The notes below the pieces were generated by a model. It was not told the DNA's origin, searched no databases, and was given only the letters and a program-made list of their open reading frames with translations. DNA of 34,754 bases from Thermoplasmatota archaeon (GTDB lineage Archaea; Thermoplasmatota; Thermoplasmata; UBA10834), in NCBI GenBank assembly GCA_016930135.1, contig JAFGHM010000056.1, positions 1 to 34,754 of the forward strand. Reading direction: 5' to 3'. The position numbers and the translations under genes were made by a program. Shown piece after piece: positions 17,546-27,274 of the stretch (the first letter of the stretch is position 1; the number at the start of each line of letters is the position of its first letter).

Positions 17546-18804
17546 CGTGCCACCTCCGACGGGTCTGCTATGCGTCCCTTGATCGCACTGGCCGCAACGA
17601 CGGCAGGACTGGCAAGGTAGACTTCGGAGTCCCTCGCGCCCATCCTGCCTACGAAGTTGCGGTTGGTGCTGCTGACGCACCTCTCTCCTGGTGCGAGCAC
17701 GCCCATGTAGCCTCCGAGGCACGCGCCGCATGTGGGTCCGGATATGTACGCCCCGGCATCGGAGAACACCTTCATCAGGCCCTCCTTGACCGCTCTGTCG
17801 AAGACGTCCTTTGTTGCCGGCACGACTATCATCCTGACGCCCTTGCGTATCCTCCTTCCCCTGAGCAGCCTCGCGGCCACCCTGAGGTCCTCTATGCGTC
17901 CGTTCGTGCACGACCCGAGGTAGGCCTGGTCTATGGGCACGCTCACTTCGCTGGCAGGTACGACGTTGCTGGGCAAGTAGGGCTTCGCCACCATGGGAAC
18001 GATATCGCTTCCGTCGTACTCTCTGACGTCCGCGTAGGTGGCATCTCGGTCCGCGAAGACGGCCTTATACCTCCCCCTGACCCTGTCCTCGAGATAGGAG
18101 TCCACCTTCTTGTCGGGCGGGATGATGCACGCTTTCGCACCTGCCTCGATGCCCATGTTCGAGATCGTGATTCTGTCAGAGACCGCCAGGGAGGATATGG
18201 AGCTGCCCTCGACCTCCATGGAAGCGTACCTCGCCCCCTCCACCCCGATGTCCCCTATGATCGTGAGTATGATGTCCTTTCCAGAAACGTGCTTCCCCAG
18301 CCTGCCGTCCACCACGAACCTCATGGATTCGGGCACCTTGAACCAGAGCACGCCCCGCGCGAAGACCGTCGCAGCCTCCGTGCTCCCGATGCCGGCGGCG
18401 AAGGCTCCTAGCGCGCCGTACGAGCATGTGTGCGAGTCCGCCCCTACGATCAGCCTTCCAGGTGCGACGAAGCCCCTCTCTATCATGAGCTGGTGACACA
18501 CACCGCCATCGCCGACTTCGAAGTAGTTCTTCACCTTGTGCTTACTGGCGAAGTCGCGCATCTTCTTCGCCTGGATGGCCGAAGCGACGTCCTTGTTGGG
18601 CACATAGTGGTCGGGTATCAGGACGACCTTGTTCCTCTTGATGGGGGAGCAGAGGCCGTCGAACTCGTCGAACGCCGCCGGGCCGGTGATGTCATTGACC
18701 ATCACGTAGTCGACCTCGGCCTCGACAATCTCTCCAGCACTCACGCTCTTCTTGGCCTTGGCTGACAGAATCTTCTCGGCTAATGTCCTTCCCAAAGAGC
18801 ACAC
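17542..18804 (-). CDS. leuC: 3-isopropylmalate dehydratase large subunit
   Basis: GRTLAEKILSAKAKKSVSAGEIVEAEVDYVMVNDITGPAAF...; GRLIVGADSHTCSYGALGAFAAGIGSTE; YLGSCTNGRIEDLRVAARLL; GPTCGACLGGYMGVL. GTG start assumed at 18804. Confidence 0.94.
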   Translation of the reverse strand: MCSLGRTLAEKILSAKAKKSVSAGEIVEAEVDYVMVNDITGPAAFDEFDGLCSPIKRNKVVLIPDHYVPNKDVASAIQAKKMRDFASKHKVKNYFEVGDGGVCHQLMIERGFVAPGRLIVGADSHTCSYGALGAFAAGIGSTEAATVFARGVLWFKVPESMRFVVDGRLGKHVSGKDIILTIIGDIGVEGARYASMEVEGSSISSLAVSDRITISNMGIEAGAKACIIPPDKKVDSYLEDRVRGRYKAVFADRDATYADVREYDGSDIVPMVAKPYLPSNVVPASEVSVPIDQAYLGSCTNGRIEDLRVAARLLRGRRIRKGVRMIVVPATKDVFDRAVKEGLMKVFSDAGAYISGPTCGACLGGYMGVLAPGERCVSSTNRNFVGRMGARDSEVYLASPAVVAASAIKGRIADPSEVAR

Positions 18805-18827
18805 CTCGTCCGATGACCGCCCGTATC

Positions 18828-20468
18828 TCAGTAGGCCTTCTTGTTTGTCCCGCCGTTCGAGGCGCTGAGCTTCCGCGCCCAAAGCCTGTTGAGTCCCTCG
18901 ACCATGGCGTCCACGCTCGTGGTGACTATGTCCGAGCCGACGCTCTTCCCGAGCGAGAGCAGCTGGGCGTCCTCGCTGTCGCCGAGCTTCACGGTCACCT
19001 CGCAGAGCGCGTTCGAGCCACCCGTGATGGCCTCGAGCCTGAACTCCTTGAGGACGATGTTCTTCGACACGGCCGTCCTCATGGCGCTCATGCTAGCGTC
19101 TATGGGACCGACGCCCGTCTCGGACGACCTTCTCGTCTCACCGTCTATGCTCAGGACGACCGTAGCGGTCGGGGTGAAGTTGAGGCCCGTGAAGACCGTG
19201 AACTCCTCCAGCCTGATCGCGGGCTCGTCCTCCTGGCCTATCACGTCGTAGGCGACGGCCAGCAGCTCGGCATCGTCCAGCTTCTTGCCGGATTCGGCCC
19301 ATTTCTTGACCCGTGTGACGACCTCCTTCATCTGGTCGCGGTTCAGCTCGAGCCCGTACTCCTTCAGCTTGTTGTCGACCGCGTGCACGCCCGAGTGCTT
19401 CCCGACCACGAAGGTCCTCTCCTTGCCGACAAGCTCGGGACGCATCGGCTCGTATGTCGAGGACTCGCTCAGGACGCCGTGGACGTGTATACCCGCCTCG
19501 TGCGAGAACGCGTTCTCGCCCACTATCGCCTTGTTCGGCTGCACGGCGATTCCAGTGAGCTGCGAGACGAGCCTGGAGACGAACGCCATCTTGCGCGAGT
19601 TGATGTTGGTCTTCACGTTGTAGAACGCCTCGAGCCCCATGACGACCTCCTCGAGGGCGGCGTTGCCCGCCCTCTCTCCAAGGCCGTTGATGGTGCAGTG
19701 TATCTCCTCTGCGCCTCCGAGCACCCCTGCGAGTGAATTGGCCACTGAGAGCCCGAAGTCGTCATGACAGTGGACCGCAAGGGGCACCTTGATGGTCTTC
19801 TTGATCTCAGCGACGAACTGCTGCATTGCATGTGGGGTCATCACGCCGACCGTGTCCGGGATGTCTATCCTGTCCGTTCCAGCCTCCTCGACCGCCCTGT
19901 GGACCACACTGAGGTATCCGAGGTCTGTCCTGGTGCCGTCCTCGCAGCTGAACTCGACCACGAGCCCGTGGTCCTTGGCGTACTGCACTGCGGCAGATGC
20001 CTTGTCCCTCGCCTCATCCTGGGTGAGCTTCAGCTTCTTCTCGAGGTGCACCTTCGAGGTCGCCAGGAATATGTGGACCGAATCGACGTCCGCCTTCAGG
20101 GCGGCGTCTATGTCCGCCGGGTTGGCCCTGCACAGGCCGCATATCTCCGCCTTCAGGCCAGCTCCGGCTATCTTCTTCACAGCCTCGGCTTCGCCCTCGG
20201 AGTTGATGGGGAAGCCCCCCTCGATTATGTCCACCCCCAGCTCGTCCAGGGCCTGGGCGATCTTCACCTTGTCGTCGCTCGACAAGGCCACGTTCGGTGT
20301 CTGCTCCCCGTCCCTCAGGGTCGTGTCCAGGATCTTGACCCTCTCGGGCATCCTGGTCGCCCTGAATATCTGCATGTTGTATTCGCTGACGAAGAGCCCC
20401 CTGTCCGGTATCCTGAAGGCTGGTTCCGCCGTATCTGCGGCACTCTCACTCGGAGTTTGTGTTGGCAT
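18828..20468 (-). CDS. leuA: 2-isopropylmalate synthase / LeuA-CimA family
   Basis: MPERVKILDTTLRDGEQTPNVALSSDDKVKIAQALDELGVDIIEGGFP...; HCHDDFGLSVANSLAGVLGGAEEIHCTINGLGERAGNAALEEVVM; C-terminal regulatory domain. ATG 20468 preferred over TTG 20495. Confidence 0.93.
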   Translation of the reverse strand: MPTQTPSESAADTAEPAFRIPDRGLFVSEYNMQIFRATRMPERVKILDTTLRDGEQTPNVALSSDDKVKIAQALDELGVDIIEGGFPINSEGEAEAVKKIAGAGLKAEICGLCRANPADIDAALKADVDSVHIFLATSKVHLEKKLKLTQDEARDKASAAVQYAKDHGLVVEFSCEDGTRTDLGYLSVVHRAVEEAGTDRIDIPDTVGVMTPHAMQQFVAEIKKTIKVPLAVHCHDDFGLSVANSLAGVLGGAEEIHCTINGLGERAGNAALEEVVMGLEAFYNVKTNINSRKMAFVSRLVSQLTGIAVQPNKAIVGENAFSHEAGIHVHGVLSESSTYEPMRPELVGKERTFVVGKHSGVHAVDNKLKEYGLELNRDQMKEVVTRVKKWAESGKKLDDAELLAVAYDVIGQEDEPAIRLEEFTVFTGLNFTPTATVVLSIDGETRRSSETGVGPIDASMSAMRTAVSKNIVLKEFRLEAITGGSNALCEVTVKLGDSEDAQLLSLGKSVGSDIVTTSVDAMVEGLNRLWARKLSASNGGTNKKAY

Positions 20469-20571
20469 GCCAAAACGCTCCCAAAAATCCAACACTGAGC
20501 GTTCAGGCTAGGAGAAGCAGCCCCAAGGGCAGAATAATCAGCTCGTTGCTCTTGTTGGCCATTCCTAGCCT
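20459..20571 (-). promoter_or_regulatory. Putative leu attenuator with overlapping inverted repeats
   Basis: Minus strand: AGGCTAGGA/TCCTAGCCT (20563-20571 with 20505-20513); AACGCTC/GAGCGTT (20497-20503 with 20474-20480); GTGTTGG/CCAACAC (20489-20495 with 20459-20465); palindrome TTGGCATGCCAA (20462-20473) over the leuA ATG. Confidence 0.55.
20503..20562 (-). CDS. Putative leader peptide (uORF) of the leu operon: MANKSNELIILPLGLLLLA
   Basis: ATGGCCAACAAGAGCAACGAGCTGATTATTCTGCCCTTGGGGCTGCTTCTCCTAGCCTGA, with AGGAGG 6 nt upstream of the ATG. 7 Leu and 2 Ile in 19 codons, four Leu consecutive. Lies between the leuA promoter and the leuA ATG. Confidence 0.7.
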   Translation of the reverse strand: MANKSNELIILPLGLLLLA

Positions 20572-20630
20572 CCTCGTTCAGTGGGCGCACGCATGTCTCA
20601 GCGTGTCAATACTCCTCATGGCCTCGCGTG

Positions 20631-20638
20631 ATATAAAC
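20631..20638 (-). promoter_or_regulatory. TATA box of leuA operon
   Basis: Minus strand gTTTATATca. A start site about 25 nt downstream (near 20607) would leave a roughly 45-nt leader before the uORF. Confidence 0.5.
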
Positions 20639-20760
20639 TTTTGCGGCATTGGGCCAGCTGGCCTATCGTGCAGGGTGGTGGACAGATGTGTACACCGACC
20701 GTGTCCGTCCGCCGTGAGAAGGTTAGAAATACCTTGTTTCGGGTACGGCGCGTGATACGC

Positions 20761-21591
20761 TTGAGCAAGGATGTGCTCGTCGGATTCCAGGGTGTTCGAG
20801 GCGCCTACTCGGAGGATGCGTGCTTCAAGTACTTCGGGAAGGACATCAAGACACTCCCGTTGCCGGACTTCAGCTCGGTGTTCGAGGCAGTCGAGAAGGA
20901 CAAGGTGACGCATGCTGTCGTACCGATCGAGAACTCGACCGAGGGGAGCGTCGCGCAGGTGAACGACCTGCTGCTGGATCATGACCTCTCCATCTCGGGG
21001 GAGGTAATAGTCCCGGTCAAGCATGCACTCCTGGCTTATGACGACGCGACCGTTGACACGATCCGCGAGGTCCTCAGCCACCCACAGGCTCTCGGCCAGT
21101 GCAGGAAGTTCCTCTCGAACCATCCGGGATGGCGTCTGACCCCGGCATACGACACTGCGGGGAGTGCGGGCATAGTCTCGGAGGCGAAGAGAGTTGATCT
21201 CGCGGCCATAGCCAGCGTGAGGGCCGCCGGTGTATACGGCCTCAAGGTGCTCAAGGAGGACATCCAGAGCGAGACGGAGAACTACACGCGCTTCTTCGTC
21301 CTCGAGAAGAACCCGAGTCCTGTCCAAGGGGCAGACAAGACCTCGATGGTCTTCGCAGCGAAGAACGTGCCGGGCGCGCTTCACAGGTGCCTGGGCGAGT
21401 TCGCATCGAGGAATGTCAACTTGACCAAGCTCGAGTCGAGGCCGAGGAGGAGCAAGCCCTGGGTATACGTCTTCTACGCGGACTTCGAGGGCAGCATAGA
21501 CGAGCCGAACTGCCATGCCGCGATCGGAGGGCTGATCAAGACCGCCGCCTTCGTGAAGATACTAGGTTCGTACAAGAAGGCCACACCCTGA
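20761..21591 (+). CDS. pheA: Prephenate dehydratase (with ACT domain)
   Basis: VLVGFQGVRGAYSEDACFKYFG...VVPIENSTEGSVAQVNDLLL...TAGSAGIVSEAKRVDLAAIASVRAAGVYGLKVLKEDIQSETENYTRFFVL; ACT motif LTKLESRPRRSKPWVYVFYADFEG. Start TTG 20761 or GTG 20752. Confidence 0.94.
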   Translation: MSKDVLVGFQGVRGAYSEDACFKYFGKDIKTLPLPDFSSVFEAVEKDKVTHAVVPIENSTEGSVAQVNDLLLDHDLSISGEVIVPVKHALLAYDDATVDTIREVLSHPQALGQCRKFLSNHPGWRLTPAYDTAGSAGIVSEAKRVDLAAIASVRAAGVYGLKVLKEDIQSETENYTRFFVLEKNPSPVQGADKTSMVFAAKNVPGALHRCLGEFASRNVNLTKLESRPRRSKPWVYVFYADFEGSIDEPNCHAAIGGLIKTAAFVKILGSYKKATP

Positions 21592-21678
21592 GATGCCTGC
21601 CTCAAGAACGACTAGACGGCCTTCGGTACAATCGGTTAGTGTCTTTTCTGCTCCATGTTTCCGCCGCGATTAGAGCGC

Positions 21679-23073
21679 CTATTCGAAAGCGGCCGCGACC
21701 ATCGACTCGCGCTTCAGCTCCTCGATGCCCTCGGCTCCTCTGACCACTGTCCTGTCCCTCTCGAGGAGCGCGAGATCCTTCGTGTCGAACGCCTTCGGGT
21801 CAATCGTCACCAGCAGGCGCGCTCTTGAGATCCATGCGGTCTCGTTGAGCGCGTCCAGGAGTTTCAGGACCTTCCTGAAGCCGTTGTGCGTGACCAGGTA
21901 TTCCACACCCTCCAGCAACACGATGCTGTTGAGGTTCGCCTCCATGAATCTCGTCATCGTATCCGTGAGCACCGTCAAGCTCGTGGGTGCGATCTTCCGG
22001 TCTCCAGGGGTCTCCGTCAGCCACATCGTCGGCGTGACCTGCAGGTTGTACTTCAGCCTCACATTGTCGGGGAACTCCCTCGTCACGACGAGTCCGTTGG
22101 GGATGAGGAACTCGAGCGTGGCCTTGGCTGATCCCTCCTCGGGAGGCAGCTTCGCGTCGGGCCTGAGCGGGAGGGTGCACAGCTCGGAGAACAGAGAGAA
22201 CGTCAGGTCGGGTCTCGAATCGCATATCAGGTAGACCCCCCTCGGTATGTCGAAAGCCCTGAAGCCGTCCCTCCTCAGGGTCTCCGTCTCTGGGCTGACC
22301 ACGAGCCCCAGGAAGCCGGCGCTTTGGACCGAGCGGGCAATCACAATGAACAGGACCAGGATGACCCAAGAATACGGATTGGCATCGTGGAAGTTCAGGA
22401 CCTTCTCGGGGACGATGTCGAGCGCGAACTCCGCCGCCGGGATGCCCATCCATGCGGTCGCGAGCAACATCATGTTGAGCTTGCCCTCGCGGCTGAGATG
22501 CCTGAGCGTGCCACGCATGGTGGCTAGCACGGGCGCAAGCAGGTCGAACGCCATGGAGATCATCAGATAAGCTGCTATGACGAGCAGCAGTCTGTCCGTG
22601 GCCAGAGATTCCCGGCCTATGTGTTCGGTCCCCGCATACCAGAGGATCAGTGTCGCGGCGCCCGTCAAGCCCCAGAGCGTTATGAAATTGGCAGGTTCCC
22701 TGCGGAACCAACTCATGAAATCGGCTCGCGAAGTGAGCCCTGGGTACAGGGCAATGAGGCTGACCAAGACGGTCGAGAGCCATATCATGAACACGACGAA
22801 GACGACTCCGATCAGATCGTTCGAGTCCTCGAACTCCCCCGATGACAGGCTGGCCGCAAGTTCCGAACATAACAGCACGACTAAGGCCGCCACAGCGAGG
22901 ACGAGCACGAGTCCACGCACGACCTTGAAGAACTGTGCGCGATTGCGGTACGCTCGCACAGCCACGAATCCGGCGACGAGGAGCCCCAGCAGAACGGGCA
23001 GGACTTCGAATACGAAAAGGATTGGATCCAACGGTATTTCCTCCCGGGCCGGCCTCCCACAGGTCAAACACAT
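21679..23073 (-). CDS. Multi-pass membrane protein with C-terminal DUF835 domain
   Basis: N-terminal hydrophobic helices, then GVYLICDSRPDLTFSLFSELC...PTSLTVLTDTMTRFMEANLNSIVLLEGVEYLVTHNGFRKVLKLLDALNE, typical of DUF835. Confidence 0.85.
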   Translation of the reverse strand: MCLTCGRPAREEIPLDPILFVFEVLPVLLGLLVAGFVAVRAYRNRAQFFKVVRGLVLVLAVAALVVLLCSELAASLSSGEFEDSNDLIGVVFVVFMIWLSTVLVSLIALYPGLTSRADFMSWFRREPANFITLWGLTGAATLILWYAGTEHIGRESLATDRLLLVIAAYLMISMAFDLLAPVLATMRGTLRHLSREGKLNMMLLATAWMGIPAAEFALDIVPEKVLNFHDANPYSWVILVLFIVIARSVQSAGFLGLVVSPETETLRRDGFRAFDIPRGVYLICDSRPDLTFSLFSELCTLPLRPDAKLPPEEGSAKATLEFLIPNGLVVTREFPDNVRLKYNLQVTPTMWLTETPGDRKIAPTSLTVLTDTMTRFMEANLNSIVLLEGVEYLVTHNGFRKVLKLLDALNETAWISRARLLVTIDPKAFDTKDLALLERDRTVVRGAEGIEELKRESMVAAAFE

Positions 23074-23130
23074 TGCTGTCCAAAAACCTTTGCCGGGGGC
23101 CAGCCTGGGCCACGGCACCTGCCTCGGAGG

Positions 23131-24819
23131 CTACTGCTCCTCGCCCATGACCGCGCCGAAGCTCGCAGAACCGACCTGGTCTCTGTAACGCCTGAGGTAT
23201 CCAGACACCATGCTCTTGGGCATCTTCCTTTCCTTCAGCCGAGCCTTGATCTCCTTCTGAGACAGCAGCACCTCGATCTCCCGGCCGTCAAGGTCGATCC
23301 TGATGATGTCCTTATCTCTCACGGCAGCCAGAGCGCCACCGACATAGGCTTCGGGTGAGATATGGCCTATGGAGAGGCCGTGCGTGCCCCCAGAGAACCT
23401 TCCGTCCGTGATCAGCGCGACCGAATCCCCGAGGCCCATGCCCGCCATTATCGAGGTGGGTCCGAGCATCTCGGGCATGCCTGGTGCGCCCTTCGGTCCC
23501 TGGTATCTGATGACCACGGCGTATCCGGCCTTGATCTTCCCCCCGAGCATCGCGTCGGTCGCCGATGCCTCTGTGTCAAAGACTCTCGCCGGCCCCTCGA
23601 ACCTCCTCATGGCCGGCACGACCGCCGATTGCTTCACAACGCAACCCTCTTCTGCGAGGTTTCCACGTAGGACTGCGATCCCGCCCTCGTCGTGATAGGC
23701 GTTCTCAAGGTCACGGATCACATCTGGATCCTTGACCTTCGTAGACTTGGCGATGTCTGTGATGTCCCTGCCGTCGACCGTTCCCGCTGACTTGAGCTTC
23801 GGCGCAAGCCGCGAGAGGACAGCCGGGATGCCCCCAGCGGTGTCCAGGTCGATCATGAAGTGCTCTCCTCCAGGCTTGAGGGCCACGATGTGCTTCGTGT
23901 CCCTCGATATCCTATCGAACATGCCGAGTTCGAGCGGTACGCCGAACTCACGGGCTATCGCGAGCATGTGCAGGCAGGTGTTGGTCGAACCACCTATGGC
24001 GTTGTCGACGCGCAGCGCGTTCTCGAAGCTCGCTTTGGTGACGAACTCCCTCGGCTTCCTTCCCTCTCGAACCAGCTTCACCGCGAGCGAGCCGCTCTTG
24101 CGTGCGATCTCCAGTTTCTCCTTGGAGACGGCATGCGATGAGGCGCAGCCCGTCACGCTCAGGCCCAGCGCCTCTGTCAAACAAGCCATCGTGTTCGCGG
24201 TGAAGAGTCCCGAGCATGACCCCGGCCCGGGACATGCTCTGTGCTCGATCTCGTCGAAATCGGTTTGAGATATCTTCCCTGCTGTTAGCTCTCCGACCGC
24301 TTCGAATATGGATATCACATCGAGCCTCTTGTCCTTGTACACCCCAGGCATCATTGGCCCGCCCGTGACCATCACGCATGGGACGTTGATCCGTCCAGCG
24401 GCCATGAGCATCCCAGGTGTAATCTTGTCGCAGTTCGTAACGCCCACCCAGCCATCGGCCAGATGCGATTCGACCATCGCCTCGACGGCGTCTGCGATGA
24501 TCTCCCGCGACGGCAATGAATACCTCATGCCGTCGAGTCCCATCGCAACGCCGTCACATATCCCAGGAACGCCGAACTCGTAGGGCATCCCTCCGGCCTC
24601 CTCTATGCCTCTCTTGACCTCAGCCGTTATCTTGTCCAAGTGGATATGTCCGGGCACGATGGTGTTGAACGAATTCGCAATGGCTATGAGTGGCTTGTCG
24701 AAATCCTCGTCATGCATGCCGAGCGCGCGGAGCAGCCCCCTCGCTGCCGCTCTCGACTGCCCCTTCTTCATCGCATCGCTTCTCAGCGGCTGTTCCGCGG
24801 TCGCTTTCGACAAGCTCAA
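23131..24819 (-). CDS. ilvD: Dihydroxy-acid dehydratase
   Basis: [46 protein letters not shown]...; [73 protein letters not shown]. Confidence 0.96.
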   Translation of the reverse strand: MSLSKATAEQPLRSDAMKKGQSRAAARGLLRALGMHDEDFDKPLIAIANSFNTIVPGHIHLDKITAEVKRGIEEAGGMPYEFGVPGICDGVAMGLDGMRYSLPSREIIADAVEAMVESHLADGWVGVTNCDKITPGMLMAAGRINVPCVMVTGGPMMPGVYKDKRLDVISIFEAVGELTAGKISQTDFDEIEHRACPGPGSCSGLFTANTMACLTEALGLSVTGCASSHAVSKEKLEIARKSGSLAVKLVREGRKPREFVTKASFENALRVDNAIGGSTNTCLHMLAIAREFGVPLELGMFDRISRDTKHIVALKPGGEHFMIDLDTAGGIPAVLSRLAPKLKSAGTVDGRDITDIAKSTKVKDPDVIRDLENAYHDEGGIAVLRGNLAEEGCVVKQSAVVPAMRRFEGPARVFDTEASATDAMLGGKIKAGYAVVIRYQGPKGAPGMPEMLGPTSIMAGMGLGDSVALITDGRFSGGTHGLSIGHISPEAYVGGALAAVRDKDIIRIDLDGREIEVLLSQKEIKARLKERKMPKSMVSGYLRRYRDQVGSASFGAVMGEEQ

Positions 24820-26219
24820 TCACCAAGCCCGAAATCGCTGTGCAGCGCCTCGATCGCCTTCTTCGCGTCGGCCTTCTTGACTATGAACGAGATGTTCAGC
24901 TCGGACGAGCCCTGGGCGATCGCTCGTATGTTGATCTCCCCCTTGGCCATGGTACCGAAGACACGGGCAGCCACTCCGGGCGTGCCCCTCATCCCTGCGC
25001 CTATGACTGCCACGATGCTCAGTCCGTCTTCTACGGACACCTCGCGCACCTGCTTCGTGCCCAGCAGAGAGAGTTCCAGTGCGTTCTGCGCCTTCGCGCC
25101 GCCCGCTTTGGGGACCGCGAGCGTGATGTTCTCCTCAGAGGAGCTCTGCGATATCATCAGCACGTCGACCTCCTCGTCGGTGAGTATCTGGAGCACTTTG
25201 GCGGCCAGCCTGGGCGTGCCAACCATGCTCGCACCGCTGACCGTGATGAGGCTGACATCACCTATGTTGGAGATCGCCTTCACGACATCTTTGGACTTGA
25301 TCTTGACCTCGCTCTCTATGGCGGTCCCCTTCCCGTCCTGATTTCTCAGCGCCTTCACCCTGAACGGTATCTTGTACTTCGAGGCGCACTCCAGCGCCTT
25401 CGGGTGAACGACCTCAGCTCCGAAGTGCGCCAGCTCCATCGCCTCGGCGAAGGAGATGACCTCGATCATCCTTGCCGACTTGACCATCTTGGGGTTAGCG
25501 GTCATGAGGCCGTCCACCTCCTTCCAGACCCAGACCTCGTCAACCTTGAGCGCAGCCCCGATTATCGACGCAGTGTAGTCGGAGCCGCCTCTGCCCAGAG
25601 TGGTCTGGACGCCGTCTTGGGTCGACGCTACGAACCCGCTCACGACCGGTATGGTGCCCTCGTTGAGGAGGGGCTCCAGCGTTTGTCTCACTTGGTGAGC
25701 TGTCACGTTCATCAGCGGACCGGCGTCCCCGTACCTGTCGTCGGTCACAATGCCTGCCTCGCCTCCTGTGAGCGCCTTGGACTTGATGCCCAGGTCCTCG
25801 AGGACGCCCTGCAGAATCGGAGCTGAGAACTTCTCGCCATAGCCTATGACGAAATCCTTCGACCTGGGCGTGAGCTCGCCTATGTGCGCCACTCCGAGCA
25901 GGATGTTCTTGAGCTCATCTATGCGCGCATCAACTGCGCTCAAGGTCTGGCCCAGGATCTGCTCGCCCATGATGGAAGCCTCAGCGGCCCTCCTGTGCTT
26001 GCGGTGAGTCTGTTCGATGAAATCTGTCACGGACTTCTTGTCTCCCCGGCTCGCTCTCTTGGCGATGTCTATCAGAGAGTCGGTGACGCTGTGCATCGCG
26101 GAGATGACGACTACGAGTGCGTGGCCCTCGTTGTGGAATCTGCGGACTATGGTGCCGACCTTCCTCAGCCTGTCGCCGTCCGCGACGCTCACTCCTCCGA
26201 ACTTCATCACGATCTTCAT
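24816..26219 (-). CDS. Aspartate kinase (C-terminal ACT domains)
   Basis: [25 protein letters not shown]...; [55 protein letters not shown] repeats [25 protein letters not shown] and [21 protein letters not shown]. Confidence 0.95.
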   Translation of the reverse strand: MKIVMKFGGVSVADGDRLRKVGTIVRRFHNEGHALVVVISAMHSVTDSLIDIAKRASRGDKKSVTDFIEQTHRKHRRAAEASIMGEQILGQTLSAVDARIDELKNILLGVAHIGELTPRSKDFVIGYGEKFSAPILQGVLEDLGIKSKALTGGEAGIVTDDRYGDAGPLMNVTAHQVRQTLEPLLNEGTIPVVSGFVASTQDGVQTTLGRGGSDYTASIIGAALKVDEVWVWKEVDGLMTANPKMVKSARMIEVISFAEAMELAHFGAEVVHPKALECASKYKIPFRVKALRNQDGKGTAIESEVKIKSKDVVKAISNIGDVSLITVSGASMVGTPRLAAKVLQILTDEEVDVLMISQSSSEENITLAVPKAGGAKAQNALELSLLGTKQVREVSVEDGLSIVAVIGAGMRGTPGVAARVFGTMAKGEINIRAIAQGSSELNISFIVKKADAKKAIEALHSDFGLGD

Positions 26220-26256
26220 GGTCGAACTACTCCCAAATCGGAGCCCCCAGAAATAC

Positions 26257-27273
26257 CTATCGGGTGAAGGTCCTCCTGATCTCGATCAGATCCCTCAGGA
26301 CTGCTGTCGCGGTCTCCATGCCTCCGGCTCCCTTGCCCACGAGCGTTATCTCCCCGGCGGGGTGCGTATCGAAGCAGACGGCGTTGAAAGTCCCGCTGAC
26401 GTTCAGCGGATGCGTGGATGAAACGACCTCAGGAGACACCTTCGCGCTGCTCCCAACACGCCCGATGAGCTTGATGACCCCTTCCCTGGCCTTTGCCTTG
26501 GCGATGTCTTCCTGGGTCACTTCGGTGATGCCTCTGATGTCAACATCCCTTATGCTGAGGCTGCTGCCCATCACATAGTTGGAGGTGATCACCAGCTTGC
26601 AGGCAGTGTCGAAGCCGCCGATGTCGTATGTAGGATCCGCCTCTGCGTACCCGAGCCTCTGGGCCTCTGCCAGTGCGTCGGCCATCGCGACGCCTTCGGC
26701 CGCCATCTTGCTCAGGATGAAGTTCGAGGTGCCGTTCAGTATGCCGCTTATGGATCTTATCTCGCTGCCCTCGAGGCACTTCTTCGCGAAGTCGAGGACG
26801 GGGGTTCCTCCGCCCACGGTCCCGCTGAACTTGAACATGACATCGTTGTGGTGTGCTAGCTCGATGAGAGCGGGCATGGCGATCGCCAATGGACCTTTGT
26901 TCGTGCAGATCACATGCCTCCCGTTCTGCATGGCCATCTTGATATGACTCAGGCCGGGCTCACCGCGCTTCAGTTCCGTTGGGGTAGATTCGATCATCAC
27001 CTCTGCGTCGGCCTCTCTGATGAGTTCGACGGCTTTCATACCCCTGGTGTAGACCTCTGCCCCTAGCCCCTCGAGCGTCCCCTTTTCGGTCTTGGACTCA
27101 AGTGCCTTCCTCGGGTCTATCCCCTCGTCTGAGACCGCGGCTCCCTTCTGGTCCGCGATCCCCACGATCTTCAGCCTGAGGCCGTAATCGAGTTCCAGCT
27201 TCCTGGCTTCCCTGTCTATGAGTTCGGCGAAGCTGCGGCCGACTACTCCGAATCCCACAAGCACGATCCTCAA
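26257..27273 (-). CDS. hom: Homoserine dehydrogenase
   Basis: MRIVLVGFGVVGRSFAELI...; HVICTNKGPLAIAMPAL; FSGTVGGGTPVLDFAKKCLEGSEIRSISGILNGTSNFILSKM; AEADPTYDIGGFDTACKLVI. Confidence 0.95.
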   Translation of the reverse strand: MRIVLVGFGVVGRSFAELIDREARKLELDYGLRLKIVGIADQKGAAVSDEGIDPRKALESKTEKGTLEGLGAEVYTRGMKAVELIREADAEVMIESTPTELKRGEPGLSHIKMAMQNGRHVICTNKGPLAIAMPALIELAHHNDVMFKFSGTVGGGTPVLDFAKKCLEGSEIRSISGILNGTSNFILSKMAAEGVAMADALAEAQRLGYAEADPTYDIGGFDTACKLVITSNYVMGSSLSIRDVDIRGITEVTQEDIAKAKAREGVIKLIGRVGSSAKVSPEVVSSTHPLNVSGTFNAVCFDTHPAGEITLVGKGAGGMETATAVLRDLIEIRRTFTR

Positions 27274-27274
27274 G

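Noticed and set aside
18783-20498. Long plus-strand ORFs opposite leuA
   Set aside because: Antisense shadow ORFs in GC-rich coding DNA. leuA is clearly on the minus strand.
20578-20619. Second mini-ORF MRSIDTLRHACAH upstream of the Leu-rich uORF
   Set aside because: Its ATG lies upstream of the TSS expected from the TATA at 20631-20638. It has no SD and no Leu/Ile enrichment.
20578-21516. 312-aa minus-strand ORF antisense to pheA
   Set aside because: Shadow ORF. The plus strand has conserved prephenate dehydratase and ACT motifs.
21800-23113. 437-aa ORF overlapping the DUF835 gene in another frame
   Set aside because: Composition is Arg/Gly/His/Pro-rich frame-shifted translation, while the alternative frame has TM helices and DUF835 motifs.
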